64,000 nucleotides of DNA. Origin: Trichuris trichiura. Taxonomy: Eukaryota > Nematoda > Enoplea > Trichinellida > Trichuridae. The translations under genes and the position numbers were made by a program. Shown here in pieces: positions 1 to 13,800 of this stretch (the stretch's first letter is position 1; the number at the start of each line of letters is the position of its first letter). The stretch covers positions 248,001-312,000 of the forward strand of contig JBAJFE010000052.1 in assembly GCA_037903355.1 (NCBI GenBank), read 5' to 3'. The notes under the pieces were generated by a model. It did not search any database, had not been told where the DNA came from, and worked only from the letters and a program-made list of their open reading frames with translations.

Positions 1-1742
1 GCAAAGATATAAGACCACTTTGGTAGATGTTACGAAACATTCCATTGGGGCACCTCAAGTATTTGAATCTTGCCAGCTTTAGCTTACATACGCAGAATTG
101 TCACCTGAAAAAAACAAGTTTAATTTGTATTTATACTAGCAGCAGGACAAATCGGACAGACTGCGCAACTTTTTATTTGCAATAACTGGGATTGGTGTAC
201 CGTGTGAAATTATGAGAGTAGGTTCAAACGTAACCAATGCTTTTCCAGCAATGCTGAAGTAATCAGGCGATTGAGTGCGCCAGCTTTTACTGCGCTTACG
301 AAAGCTAATGCTGCTACAATAACAATGATAACTTCAAAAGCGTTTTGCTATAGGTGCTGACTTATATCGTTAGTTGTACGCAAAGCTGCTTACTAACCGG
401 TAAGTTTCTTAAATGACTTCTGGTAAGCCAACTTGAATTCATACTGCACGGACACTTAGATTAACAGTTAGCGTTCAACCGTTTCTCTCCCACATAAATT
501 TTGCCAGTTTCTCCGGCAGCACTCTGATAACAGAGATATGGACGGATTGAGCTCGATGTAATTTACGGTTTGCATCTCAGGAAAGAAGCACAACATAGCT
601 CAACGATTGTGCGCTTTCTTGTTTAAGTAGTAACAGCAAAATTTAAAACGTACAGATGGTGCGCGTTAGGTATTCGCAGTTTCGATCTTACGTTTGTGCA
701 TGTACCGAAGGCATTATATGAAAACCTATAGACATAATCAAACTGCGAGCCGACTGAAGAGATCACGCTCCACCTGTAAATGCCTGCTGGCAGTTAAAGC
801 TTAAATGCATACCGCTCAAAGCAACGAAAACTATTGTACCTGACAATAATTCAGCGAAACTATCCTAGCCATAATTATTTTGTGAAAATTTTAAAATAAG
901 GGCAGTCCATCATTATGCTTATGAAAACAAAATTAAATAACCATAATAATAAAAACAGCTCCTAGTTCTTACTCCCACTGGGCGTTTAAGAGCTATTCTT
1001 TGGAAATAGAAATCAAAGAAGCGTAAAGGACAAGTTTTTAAATACGACTTGAGCTAGAGGAAGAATAAAAAGCTCATTTAAGTATTTAGGGTGGCGATTA
1101 GAAAGAAAAGTTTCAAACAATTAAGAATCGATGGCATTCTTTGACTTATAAATGGGCAACGGGCCACAATAAGCTCAAGAAAAGGAAACCCTAAAGCCAG
1201 CATGCTAAACTGCACCTTCTAAGTAGGCTTAGCGCAAAATTTGACAAACGCTGGTAAAGTTCAAGGAAAAAATATTGATGTTTAACTTTTGTACACAAAA
1301 TCTTTGTCCCATTTTCGGCTCTTGTTGGAGTCGTCACAGAAACCACGTTGAGTGCTAACAAACGTCAGCAAAGCCATCGACACTGTGCGCTTTCTGTCAA
1401 GTAAGGTTTAAAGTACACTTTGTTCCACAAATCAGCTTGGCAACAAAACAATCAACAAAGTATAATTCCATTCGAAACAAACCAACTGCATCACGGTGTC
1501 GCAACAAGTTTTGCTTTTTATAATCACAGGGAGGTATGCAGATCATCCGCGTCTCCCATGCACTCATTGTTGGAATCGAAATGACGAAAAGGGTGAGGCT
1601 CTACAGGTTGTTATCACTTTGAAAAAAAGTCTCGAGTTCGGCCAATGGAAGCGTAGCGCGCCGGAGAAGGCTTCTTGGTTAATTTGATTAACCGTTTTCC
1701 TTAAGTGGAACAAGCAATGGCCACCCTCGCTGAACTTGAAAA
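1..1742. other. No gene recognised
   Basis: This stretch lies downstream of the stop codon of the DPP4-like gene. The only open frames are short and show no family features or convincing splice sites. It probably holds the 3' untranslated region of that gene (on the minus strand, just below 1743) and intergenic DNA. I saw no tRNA-like boxes and no clear inverted repeat. Confidence 0.4.
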
Positions 1743-4700
1743 TCAAGCGAAACAGCCAACTAGAAAATCGTCCATCAGCGTGTTCAGGTGCATCCGTCTG
1801 TTCGATATCGAATGTTTTTCATTGGTATAAACCTTTAAAAAACAGCCAGCTAATTATGGCTCATTAGTGCAATTATCCACAGTAACAAAGCGAACTGGTT
1901 CATTAAAGGATGCACTTACCATCATTTGAAATTTGATATTCTGCGCGGTAAGTGCTTCTACGAAAGCTGCCGTGTTTTGATAATGAACGTTATCTCAAAA
2001 CCTGCACGATGAAATTAAATGTCAACGATCGCGCGCAGTTACCATCGAATGATCCATGGATCAAAAGGTATTTACCCAAACCAAAGGCGGTCACATTTTT
2101 TGCCACGTTTGTCCTATCATAACCGATTACGTTGTTCTCATACAAGCCCAGATAACGTTCCGTATAGGCAGCGTCTAAAGTATGCAGTTATGAGGCAATC
2201 AACAGATATACTCTTTTCGCTTTATTTTCTTCCTACCGTAAAGCCGAAAGTTAGTCACAGGTGCAACGGATATGGCGCATTTAAATGTCTGGAAGGCGTT
2301 CATCTGTACTATGCGCGCCGTTGAGAAACCGCCATATGACTAAAAAAGTCGCGAACAGTCATGGATTTTCATGCTGCTAGGCAAAAAAGCAGTTCAGTTC
2401 AAAGCGTTAATACATACACAAATTCTTTAGCATTTTTAGAAGCTATCTTCATAGCCATGCTGACATGCATGCCACAATATTAATATTAAAAAGTTATACC
2501 ACGACATTCTGAGACTTTTCAATAATTAGTAATAATAGAAGTTTTTATAAGTATTTAAAATCGCGAGTGATTAGCTTATTGCAGAAAAACCTAACAGAGT
2601 AAAACATCAGGTGCGCTCAGACTATGTGCAGACACCCAGGCGCTAAGGTGAAGTTTGCAAGCAGCCTTAGAAAGATAGAATGGACAACTTACCCAGCCCC
2701 AGACAGCAGTTTTCTGTCTGTCAACGAGACTGCTCTGCGAAATGAAAATCCTTAAAACAACGGCATTTGTGAAACAATAGTAGTATGCAAATGAGCTCCT
2801 ACTTAAACGCTTCAATTTGGTCTTGAATTTCTGGAAATCCTAATTTTCTATACACGGACGAGGTATACTTAGACCCGCGCGCACCCGAACCGCGGCCGTC
2901 AATATATACGACAACGTATTTTCTGTTGCTAGCCAGATACGTATCAAAACTGAAATCCAGCCGTTCAAGAACACTTTGTGTATTTGGTCCAGCATAGCTA
3001 TAATTAATTCCAAAAAATGACCGTGGACAGTTGGAACAATGCATACACTTTTAGCACAGCTGGCAAAAAGTCTTTATTCGACTGCTCTTCGAAGTCCGGA
3101 GGATACAGAATCTTCAATAAAGCTGCTAAAATGAATTGGCATGCATAAGAAAACGATAACATGCGCCTTGAACGCTCACTATATCCATTTGGTAATTGAA
3201 CTTCCTTGTATTGAATGTCTGGGAAACGTTTGGTTTCGAAATACTTGCGAAGCAATGAATTATCTTCCACAATAAAAACTGAACATCAAAGATGCATAAC
3301 CGATAAACAACGAAATATATAATGAGCGCTTACGAGGCTTTTCGTTGCCAACAGAAAAAAGGCGCACGGAAGGAATGTCTGGTCCTTGACAATGCAAAAT
3401 GTAATGTCCGCCATCATGCGAAAATAGAGCTGCAACGTAAGAGCAGCCTAACTTGGTCAGGTTGCAAGTCAGACAGACTGGTTCATCTCCGTTAGGATTA
3501 GCAGAAACGCTTAAAACAAGAAAACTCACAGCGCGCTGAGCAGACAAAGTACCTTGCCCAAAGTGATCTTTTGTGCAAAAATTTATTCGTAAATAACACC
3601 AACAACTCGATGGAAGAGCGCGTTCCGAATAGCCGTTTTCAGTCTCATGTTGGCTGTGAAAACACTGAGTCAAGTGTTCTACTCAAAAAGTAACATTTCA
3701 GAAGCGGCTAACTCATTCGAAAATATTTCAGCCTATCGTATCTTCACTGTGAGCGTCAAAAACATATTTCTAAAAACAGTTCAGTGCACCAAGTCAACAG
3801 CTATAAGCAACGTAAAACTTTGATATCAAGATTTTTTTAAATGGACCAAACACAACTACATTAAGCTGCCTTACGTTGCCAGAAACTGAGGTTGATCAGT
3901 AGCCAAGGCTAATTTCGCGTTTTATTAATAATAACCATAGCAACATTCAGAAGCCATCATCTAATACCCTCGAAACGGAATTCAACGAATAAGTACATGG
4001 ATCCTCTCTCTTAGCCGCCCCACCGTCTGAGAAATGCAGGTTCTTTTCTGGCAAGTAGGACCTTAAGTTGTTCTACCTTTACTGGAGAGAATGCCAATCA
4101 CTCTTTTTTTACTCTTACCCAAATCTAAGCCAAGACATAAACTTCAGTTTACGTTTAGGCTTAGGCGGTGCAGGACAGGATGGACGGCAAACTTACAGTA
4201 TAACAATGGGGGCCTGGGAGACAAGATCCCAATGTACTCTTATCTGAAGGGCCGCAACAGATAATGCTTCCACAGCGGAGAGCGGAACGCTAGAGTTCTT
4301 GGTGCCACGGAAGCTCCTAGTTATTAAGTATTCCAAAACGAAAAACCAATTATTCCACAACAGTCAAAAAGATACAGCCAAAGAATTCGACAGCTCACTT
4401 CGTTCAGCAGAAGAAGTAATTTCCGTGAATAGCTATTGAAATTTGAACATTCTTAGCAGAAGGCTGTTGCGCTTAAAAAGTTACATGGTGGCTGTTTAAA
4501 CCGCGAAGTTTTTGAATGAATTAAGTGACCAAACCTAAAGCTTCAGCTCTTGAAAACTCCTCCTTAGCATGGTCAAGCAAACGCTTCAAAATTTTCACAT
4601 CTGAACTATGCGTAAGAGAAAAGACTTTGACAATAAGGCTATAGAAAATGAAACTCAAAAACATTTACCTGTACAAATGCCGCTGCCGAGGATTAGGCAA

Positions 4701-7700
4701 CGCCGCAATAAAATACCTGAAGAAAGAGGGTTGCGCGCATAGTCAACAATGGCAAATGTCACGTACACTCGGTTCTCCTTCTTGGAGTGTCCAACAATTT
4801 TGCTAACCTCCCAGGAACCATGAGTTAAAAAAGTGGCTTTGCCATTCTGACCACTTAACTGTTTCGAAAAAAGTTTGAGCAATTATCTAGCAAAAGTTTT
4901 AAATATTCACACTTACTGGAATTGTAACTTGAGCAACGTGGGAGTACCGGTATTCAAGTTCACTGGACGATTCCTTTACTAACTGGGGAAGAATAACGTA
5001 ATATTTGCTTTCATCGGTAAAACGAATCTTATAATGGGAAGGTTCCGCCCACAAGTCGTCGTAATTTTGATTGTAATTCTGCAAACAAGTAAAGAAATAA
5101 AGGCAAGCAAAAATGGAACGCTTCTATTCTTACCAAGATGCATTCATACTTTGGCGGTTTGCAGTAAGCAATAAAAACGGAATTCTGCACGCGGTTCGCC
5201 CAAACGACCAACAGCGATTCATCACTGCCAGACGACTGCATCCAATTGACGGAGAAGAGATACTTTTCCCTTTACGTGAGAAAAAAATTGAACGTTTGCA
5301 AATAAAGTCAAGTGGGGTCTTTACTTCAATTCCAACACTTCTGGTGGAGGTCTGACGCTCAGCGTTTGGCCAGTAACCTTGTCCCAGACGTAAAGGCTGA
5401 TTACTGGCAACGAGGCGGCTACTTTTGGATACGCAATTTCAACATTAGTCGGATAGACCGAGTCATTCGGATAGTACGGAAGGATGACTTTTTCGACGTT
5501 CCTGTCATCAAAAGTAGCGTACGCGAACAAACGTCCTGTGTAAGACCACCAGAGTGCTTCGCTTGTTTCCAAGACCTCTTCTGAAAGCAGAAGACCATGT
5601 GAAACGGTACCCATTGTGCAAGCAAAGGAGAATTAGTACCTTCATAAACCCAATCGGCTACGCCATTTCGTATGTAGTTACGTTCCGTTGCAGACGACGT
5701 AACTTGCACCGCATCAGATAGTATATGCTCTTGATAATATATGTTGTTATTGTAAACAAAAACCTGAAATCGCTAAGTCTGGAATACTTTAAAAAGTTAT
5801 CTTGAAACGTCCGTACAAACGAGTCATTACTGCCAGGACTCCACTGGAACAACTGAATTAGTTCACCGCCTGTTTTATTTGGCCCAACTGGATATTCACG
5901 ACTGAAAGCGATAATAGAAAGAAAACATTTTGTCAAGCCTAGGTCTAAATGAAGGCAATTCACCTTAAGGCAAGCCTGCTGTCGGTTAATAAACAAGCAA
6001 TTACAGAAGTTCTCCAGTGTTAAGGGAATGCTTTTGTGCAAGATACGAAAATAGCTACTCTAAGCCGTATGCTCTATAAGTCTGCTTTGTGCTAAGGGAT
6101 ACCAACAGTGCACATTAGTTATAGTGAATCTACGAAGGGTAATTAAGAGTGATGTGATTAGGCTGCAAACAGTCATGCTCCAGTGGCGCACGGCTACACT
6201 TACTGGGTGACCAATACCCTGATTTTCACTAAAGCGGACGATCGTTCCGATATTGGCTGCAAAGTAAGAACACTTACTCATGATCAACACCAATCAGAGA
6301 GCAGGTAATGTTATAACGTGCGGTTTCTGAATGTCTATATATCTGAAAAATAAAAAGTAGAACAAGCAGTGACAACAGACCATGCTATGGCAACTCCTTT
6401 CACGGTTTTCATATCTTCTGAGCGTTTAAAAAATCGCTTCTCAAATCAAACCTTAACCCCAACCTTAACGCTGCCCAGGAGATGATTTTGGGACAAAAGT
6501 TGAAAAAAAGGAATATATTAAAGACCTAATTAACAGCCTGACCTCTGGTTCACCGAAAAGTCAAAACAATCAATAAATCCAAGAGGAAGACAAACGCATG
6601 CCAAAAAATGACTTAGATACTCAACGATATCACGATAAAGAAAAGCATGAAAAAAGTTGAACATATGGCTCTCCTCATCACCAATGTCAACCCAATGCGT
6701 TGAAGAAGGACAGATTGGCGAGCAGCAACCAGCTTTGTAGAATACAGTCAGTAAACATAAAAGGAGTAGTATTCGTTAACGTATCGGCGAAAAAGATAAA
6801 ACGCAAACATACACACCTGACGAGTGCGATACGCAAAAGCAATGCAGCTGCCGGAAGGCGATGGTTTGAATGAACTGAACTTACGATTCTGCTACAAATG
6901 ATCACGTAAATTATTGAAAGCAAGAAAAGTCATCCGTACGCATGACTGTTCGTCGACTAACTGAGTGACTGTCGTCTCTTCGCCCTTAATGTGAACCGAC
7001 CAAATGCTACAGTTGGAATCTTTGTAAGCAAAAGTATCGCCTAAAATTTAAATCATCCTTTACAACCGTTATTAATCAAGGTAGACATATTCGCAAAACT
7101 TCCATAGAACTGTTAGCAGAATAAGCACGACATTTTTGCTAGCAAAAGAATCGTCCATGTCGTACTTCACAAAAACAGCTAAATTAAAATACCGTCTGTT
7201 GTGCGTATACGATTGCTTAAATTCTACTTTAGGTCATTAAATTCGACAAAAGTAATGCTTTCATAATGCTGGAATATCAGCTGCGCTAACACTACTCTTC
7301 CTGTGTGACATCACAGAAAAAGGCTGACTTCTGCATGCCCTGTTACAAGCAGTTGACAACAGAAGTGAAGAAAAGTTAGAATGTGACTTTTTTTCAAGCT
7401 GTGCAATGTCCGAACATCACTTCCACCTGGAAATTATCGGTTTCAAAAGTCATTTAACGTGCGCGGCTTAGCATGTCCCGTTCCCTAAATGTTTAGTGAA
7501 AGCGAGCCCTTTTCTCTTTTGTATGCAACCGAGAGTATAAGAATTTTATAGAAATTACTTGACATCCATTTGGGCTGAGGATTTGCCTCAACTGCTTTCG
7601 GTGTCACAATATCTTCAATAGAAATTGGTTGCTTGCCCGTGTACTGATTAGAACTCCCTACAAAGAAACAAAATGCAAAGGGAGATCAGAAAAACGATCG

Positions 7701-7824
7701 AGCGTAAGCACAAACCTGGCGCAAGGAGAACTATCGCTATTGAAATTATCGCAGCAATTGATAAGATAATCAAAAGCGCTATGCCGATTCCCCACCAATT
7801 CCGCTGGGGAGCATCGCCTGTCAT
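1743..7824 (-). CDS. DPP4-like membrane dipeptidyl peptidase (S9B)
   Basis: This gene encodes a type II membrane serine peptidase that removes N-terminal dipeptides at the cell surface. My model has 21 exons, in order: 7824-7716, 7657-7559, 7040-6940, 6891-6817, 6059-6005, 5887-5817, 5763-5640, 5580-5325, 5269-5134, 5078-4917, 4858-4763, 3605-3553, 3509-3334, 3278-3180, 3125-3047, 2997-2803, 2750-2693, 2339-2237, 2174-2043, 1993-1920, 1832-1743. The total is about 780 residues; human DPP4 has 766. Exon 1 has a short cytoplasmic start, NWW and a hydrophobic anchor of about 25 residues. A beta-propeller follows with DWVYEEEV, the double Glu that holds the substrate N-terminus. The hydrolase domain shows YAGP, DGRGSG, GWSYGG (nucleophile Ser), GSFDDNVHY (Asp) and NEKHSI (His), so it should be active, unlike DPP6/DPP10. 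Phases agree at nearly every junction. The least certain points are the donor of exon 11 near 4763, the start of exon 12 and the start of exon 6. An acceptor-like TTTTAG lies six bases before the ATG. Confidence 0.93.
4017..4213. repeat. MITE-like repeat, copy 1
   Basis: This 200-bp repeat lies in the one large intron of the hydrolase half of the DPP4-like gene. It matches the reverse complement of 38447-38643. It contains an internal inverted pair built on CCTAAGCCTAA and TTAGGCTTAGG, flanked by a GCAGGACAGGATGGACGGC-type block. The ends in the better copy are GCCCCAGCGTC and its complement; here they have decayed. No coding capacity is seen, which fits a non-autonomous DNA transposon. Confidence 0.6.
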
Positions 7825-10800
7825 CAATTCCTAAAATTTAGTTCGCAGATTATGGCAGAAGTTGTGCACCCGCATTGCTCTTCTATCATAACGGAGCATG
7901 CGTAGCGGTTGACGTTGTTCATTATATACGTTTACATAAGGTTTCCAAAGTTCAAACGCAATTCAGGTATCCGTTAGCATAAAGAAGGCACAAAGTATCA
8001 TATAAAATTGCCAACACTTACTAAGTATTAGGTCACTGTTTCAACCCTCACGGTACTACAGTTAAGCTGGCCATTGGCTAAGCTCTAGCAAGGGTATCAC
8101 TGTCTTTGGTCAAAAATGAAAACCGTACCGGACAATGCCTGAATAGAGAGCCACGATGCCCCATGCAGGTTTCAAATGGTGTACGTTTTCAGTGGAAGCT
8201 GTACTTGACTCAAATCTCAAAAAGCGAAAGTTTCGCACTAGCTGCAGTAGTTAATTAGCCAATAATTAGACACCTTACTTCTAAGAAACCTTGACGATGA
8301 CGCAAGTTAGACGGCATCTCACAAACTATCCATTAAGATAAGGACAAGTTGTTCAGCAGCTTCCGTGATAAGTCAAGTAACTACGAAATACCTTACCAAA
8401 AGTGAAAGGAAGCAAGCGATGGCGCGAGCGAAACAGCTGCATATTTTACCAATGACCAATCGATGAAATAATAACGTAAAAGTGGGGTCGATTGGGAAAT
8501 AGTTCCAGCTTGACAGCAGACTATGATGGATTACTATTCGAACTTGACGAAAGCAATAGTCGTAAGCATAGCTTTCGAAAACTAGTTACATTAATTTACT
8601 ACGCTTTGCTAAACATTCCGACAGAATTTTGCTAGGGTAGTCTATACGCATAACCAAGCTGTCTATGGACAATTCCAGGAAATAAAAGTCCGTACATTGC
8701 TCTTCTGAAACAGTACTATTGCATTTTCGAAAGCTCAACCTAGTTTGGTGCGTACAAAAATATTACTACTTTTCTTCAAGTTATCGATTTACTCGATGTG
8801 GGCGCTTAACTTTTCAAGAAAATAACCAGCCCGCGTAGGACGTAGATAGCACGATATTAAGCAGAAAAGGCCATTCGTAACGACATCTTCGCCTTATATT
8901 TCAAACAACTATTGGTACGATGCAAATTTACCCTTGAACAACCACAGACAACAGCCTGAAAAAACAAGTTGATTAAGTCACTTTCTAAATACCACCGTGG
9001 AAAGTGCTTGCTTAAAAGTGTCTGAAACTTTTCATCATTACGGCAGCTCAGAAGTCTAAGCTATCAAATCTTCAGCATGTAAAAGGGGAATGATTTGAAA
9101 GGGCTAAGCTTAAAAAGCTGTCATCACGATAACTGCCACAGTGGGAGTTTTCCAGAGAGAAACCATTGAATATTGTGAAAGGGTGGCTTTGAACACGAAA
9201 TAACATCAGAAAAAGCATGATAATTATAGCAGTAACAATAATAAAATGGAGAGTCTGCAGGAGACCGATTGACGAATGCCAACTTGAATGACTAAGTCAC
9301 ATTATCCCATGAATGCCAGAAAAGTGACCCACGTCAAGATAGGGATGGCAAAATATTTTTGATTCCGTAATCGATCAGAAAGGAGCGCGGTAAACAATTA
9401 TAAAACTGGCTGCCCAGCAGTAGTTTAACAATAAAAATTGCACTGCTGACAGCATAGTTCGCCAAGTTGCTTTGTGACAACCACGATCATAATGACAATC
9501 ACAACTTAAAACAAGAACTGAACGCCTGATAAAATCCATCAAATTCGAGCTTTTTAACCGTCTGAGATGACACATGAAAGCAGTGAAAACGCAAACAAAG
9601 TGTTCAAGATTTCGACTTCAATCGGTCCCATTCACCTGCGCTCCGTTGAAGCGTCATTCAAAGCGCAAGGCAGCTCTCCTCAGACCGCCGTTTGCTGTCC
9701 CGTGTTGATTGGAAAAAGTGACACGCATAGATTGACTAAGCTCTGACGATTACAAATAGTAATGACGTTCCATTTTTGGGTTCCCAAGTTTGCCCCTATA
9801 ATCTGGAAACAATTACCATCCACCGTAAGCATCTTTCACGTACAGCAATAGCAACATGTTCCTATATGCAGAAAGAGTTGAACTCCTCGTAGAAACCTTG
9901 GAATGACAAAAGAAAAATCTTGAAAAGGTTACGTGAGTTTAACTGTATGCAAGCTTACCTGTAGCCTCGTCTGCCAAACCATTTAAAAGAAATTAGAGTA
10001 AAATATCGGAAAAGGTGTTAGTTTAGTCAGGGTTCTACTAGGTTTTTCCTATACGAAAAAGTCAGCACTTAGGTCGCACGTTGCAGCTGCAAATAATAGA
10101 AGCAAATGCACCGGACGTCCAGCCTTTTGCAGTTCGATAATAAAAGTGAGCAATAAGCTCCACGAAACTCCTACACTGTCAAGAGAAGAGCAATTCAGCT
10201 GAACCGGTCGTTGAACTCGTCGCATGTATCAGCGTGATCAGCCGTAGGAAAAGGAGAATACCGTTTTCGGTATCGAATATGACTGGAGCAGAAGAAACAA
10301 GAGGACCGCATGCAAAAAGTATTAATACTACCGCTGATCTGCAGTAAGCTTTAACAAGTGGGCACTTGCACAATGGCGAACATAAAAATGTTTTATAGCA
10401 ACTAAACTTTTCAGAGCCTACGCAACTTACACAGCTCGACCAGCGTAAACATCGACTGTTGGGAAAACCTCAGGGAGACACTAAGCCCGCAACTAGCCAA
10501 GCAAGAGCGTTCCCGGACGGCATATTTAGCTGACAATGTCTTTCCATCAAGCAAAGTGATTTTCAAATTAACTCCTATGTGCCCTATTGTTCCCAAGCGG
10601 TGTTAGTTCTACGAAAGAGAGCTCTCAAAAAAAGGGTGACATCGACAATAACACTTATTCAGTAGCATGCATTTCAAACAAAAAAGAAACTCTAACGTTG
10701 CTCTGCAGTGAGGCCGCTTTCTTTTATAACAATGAGCGCGAAAGCCCCTGCTGAATTGCTGCCAGCTGATATTTAAAAATTTAAAGACAAAAGAATGGTA

Positions 10801-13800
10801 TCCGCTCAACCAAGTAAACTTACTACCATTCTACACTCGCCGCAAGACCGCAGCTACACAGCAGCAACAGATCAACGAACCACTTGATCCAATTGACGTA
10901 TGTTACCATTGACAATCTGCGATGCACTTCATCATGCTTACTCACTGCAAGATTTAAAAAGTTGCAGACTTCAAAAAATACTGGTACCAACTGTCCAGAT
11001 TACCATTAAATATCATTTTGCAACATTTTAAAAAGTTGCGTCATCTCGTTCGTACGCTTACAAAACCATCTTTATAATCAAAAACCACTTTGAGCGATCA
11101 ATTGCGGATCTAAAGCCTCTTTGCAAATATGTGATGGCCTTACAATTATTAACTATAAATGTTTTTGTCTCTTCTTCAATGTATAGTAGACTACGATACT
11201 TTATTGTACCCTGACTATTCAGTGTCAGAGGCTAACTTAGTAATCGTAAAACAATGTTCAACCAGTAAGAAACATTAAATTGGAAAAAAACGGCTAACAT
11301 AGTTTACACTTCTGTCAATATTAATACAATGCAAACTATGCCGATTACTCCAAGCTTAGCTGAATCTTCTCTTGAAACAATGTTCAGCCGCCATCTGCTC
11401 CTTTTCAGTCATGGATTGCTCAGATGTCCCTATGTTTATTGTTAGCCAGGCGACTTCATTAATCCTTCGGTCCCCTTGGTGGGCAATTGTCCATCCTGGC
11501 CTTTACTTGAGTCCAACATTTCCAAAAACCTGCAGTGCTTCTTGGGTGTTACCTTACCCTGGAGAATCTAGTAGGTAGCAATCCATTACTTTAACAGTGC
11601 CTGAACGTCACGCTATTACAAAGTGGCACTTACGCGGTTCGTTCTACCAAATAGACCCTGCAGAAAATGTTGCATTAAATAACTGGAATTTCATTGTACA
11701 ACCACTGCTCAAGTTAAATAATGAGTCTGAACAATCAATCTAAATTTATGCTCCAGTCTGCAGAGATCATCATGAACACCATTTGCACCAGCTCGTTACG
11801 GAATAGTCACAATCGACAATGTTCAAATTCGCTTGTCATCTTTCTCCGAAACCTACTGACAGCTAATTTGCGAAGCAGCTGCAAAGCTGAAGTTCCACTG
11901 CTATATGTCGTGAAGAAGAACCCAACTGATAGTGGCTACCAGCTATCATTTTGCGTACAGTAATGAGTACCTCAAAAGATTTTAAACGCAAATGAAGCTA
12001 AATGCGGCCGCAGTTAAAAACAAAAGGCTGCAAACCACAGTGCAAAGCGAAATGCCACACCTCATAGCCTTTCAAACGAGATAAAAAGAACACAACGGAA
12101 CCTACACCAGTTATCAAAGGTTGCCCATCAAAATTAAGTTTTTACCTTTAGTAGATGAAATCATAAGCAATTCTCGCCCGATAGGACAAGCTACGTCAAT
12201 CTTCAAAAATAAAGACGTTAAATCACAGCTGTATGGTGAACATTGCAATTTACAAAAAGAAAAGAGAAAAAACCGAAAACACGATAAGGCCACCAAAAAA
12301 GGGGCAACACTTGCTACATGCTAGTGTGCAGCGCAGCCCTTTTACGCCTCAACAGAAAGGCTTACCGTCATTTGAGCCAGTGGAAACTATCCTGCGCAGA
12401 GGTGCATGCGACGTCAAACAACAGTTCCTACTGCTTTGCACTAATGACGTCATAAAACTATATAAACAAAACATAAGAGCGTTCACTTCCAGAAGCATTC
12501 CATTTACTCCGAGGCTATCGCTTAGAGAACATTTCATCTGAATGGCACCGCATAGGGCTACATTAAAGTGCCTTGCTAACTAAGCACGTAAGCAAGCGTT
12601 CATTCCAACTGCGTTCCCGCCGAGAAATAGAGAGTGACTAAGGAAAGAAAGCAAACGAGGCGTGGCAGAATGGGTGCTGCGATATTTTGTTTGGGGACAG
12701 AAGAAAGTGTTATAATAACGCATGAAGCTAAAGAAACTGTTAATAAAACGTCTTAAGCTAGCGACTCAGAAACCTGCTATGCATAAAATCATTAGACTTC
12801 ATATTAAGATGGCACATCTTAAACCGTACAGTGAAATGACATCCTGCAAAATGTGTACATTTAAGGCACGCGAAAATGTTACTTACTAATTTTTCATATT
12901 ATAGATGCTACGGGCCGCGGCAAACAGCACGAGTTGAAAACGCTGGCTGCTCTCTAGCTTCTTGCACAACAAATATGAAACTTAGCTAGCGGACAGTAGA
13001 CGTTCAGTCAATCCATCTAAGAGTTCACAATGCATTGAACGAAAGTACGAACGAGTATTTTTTCCGCGCTTGCAGACATGAACCTGTGTCCAGGAAACTA
13101 ATTGGGTTGAGAAAAAAAGAAAAATTATGTAGCTCTCATGTAGAGCTAACAGTTTTTCATTCGATTACATGCATTAAACGAGGCGTTGTAAACTTGACCC
13201 AAGGGGACTAAAAAGTTAACAACTGAATCTGTCCTTGAAGAAACTACGTTAAAAAAACAAAGGCAAAGCTGTTTTCAAAAACTGTGCGGGTCACTAGGAT
13301 GCGATCAAAGTTGATCAAAAAATAAAATACACCTTGCGCAATTCCTTTGCATTGCAGCTGAAGTCAGAAAGGGGTAACATTGCCTAACGATTATCTGATT
13401 CTCAGAAAAAAACAGCGTCACCTCCTGTATTTTATTCATCATCATGGCACTGCGCTCTACTACCAGAAACAAACTCTTCAGCAGGGGAGAATAGCAGAAT
13501 TGATTTGTTCTCTTCGCCAATACGCTAATGCACGAAAAGAAACTAGATCATGAATCGTGGTGATCTGTTTAACGTATGCTACTAACATAGTAGAGATCAT
13601 TCTCCGCCAACTTACGTAGAGAACGTACGCTATTATGGTAGCCGGTTTCAATTTCTACTAATTGCATAGAAGACTTGGACGACGGTGGTAGACGGAGAGC
13701 AACGGAAAAACTGAATTGGGCAAATGGCACGATTTATGCATCCTAATTGATGCCTCCATTTCCATGCTATTTATGGACCATCTTGCTCTCATTCACTGCG

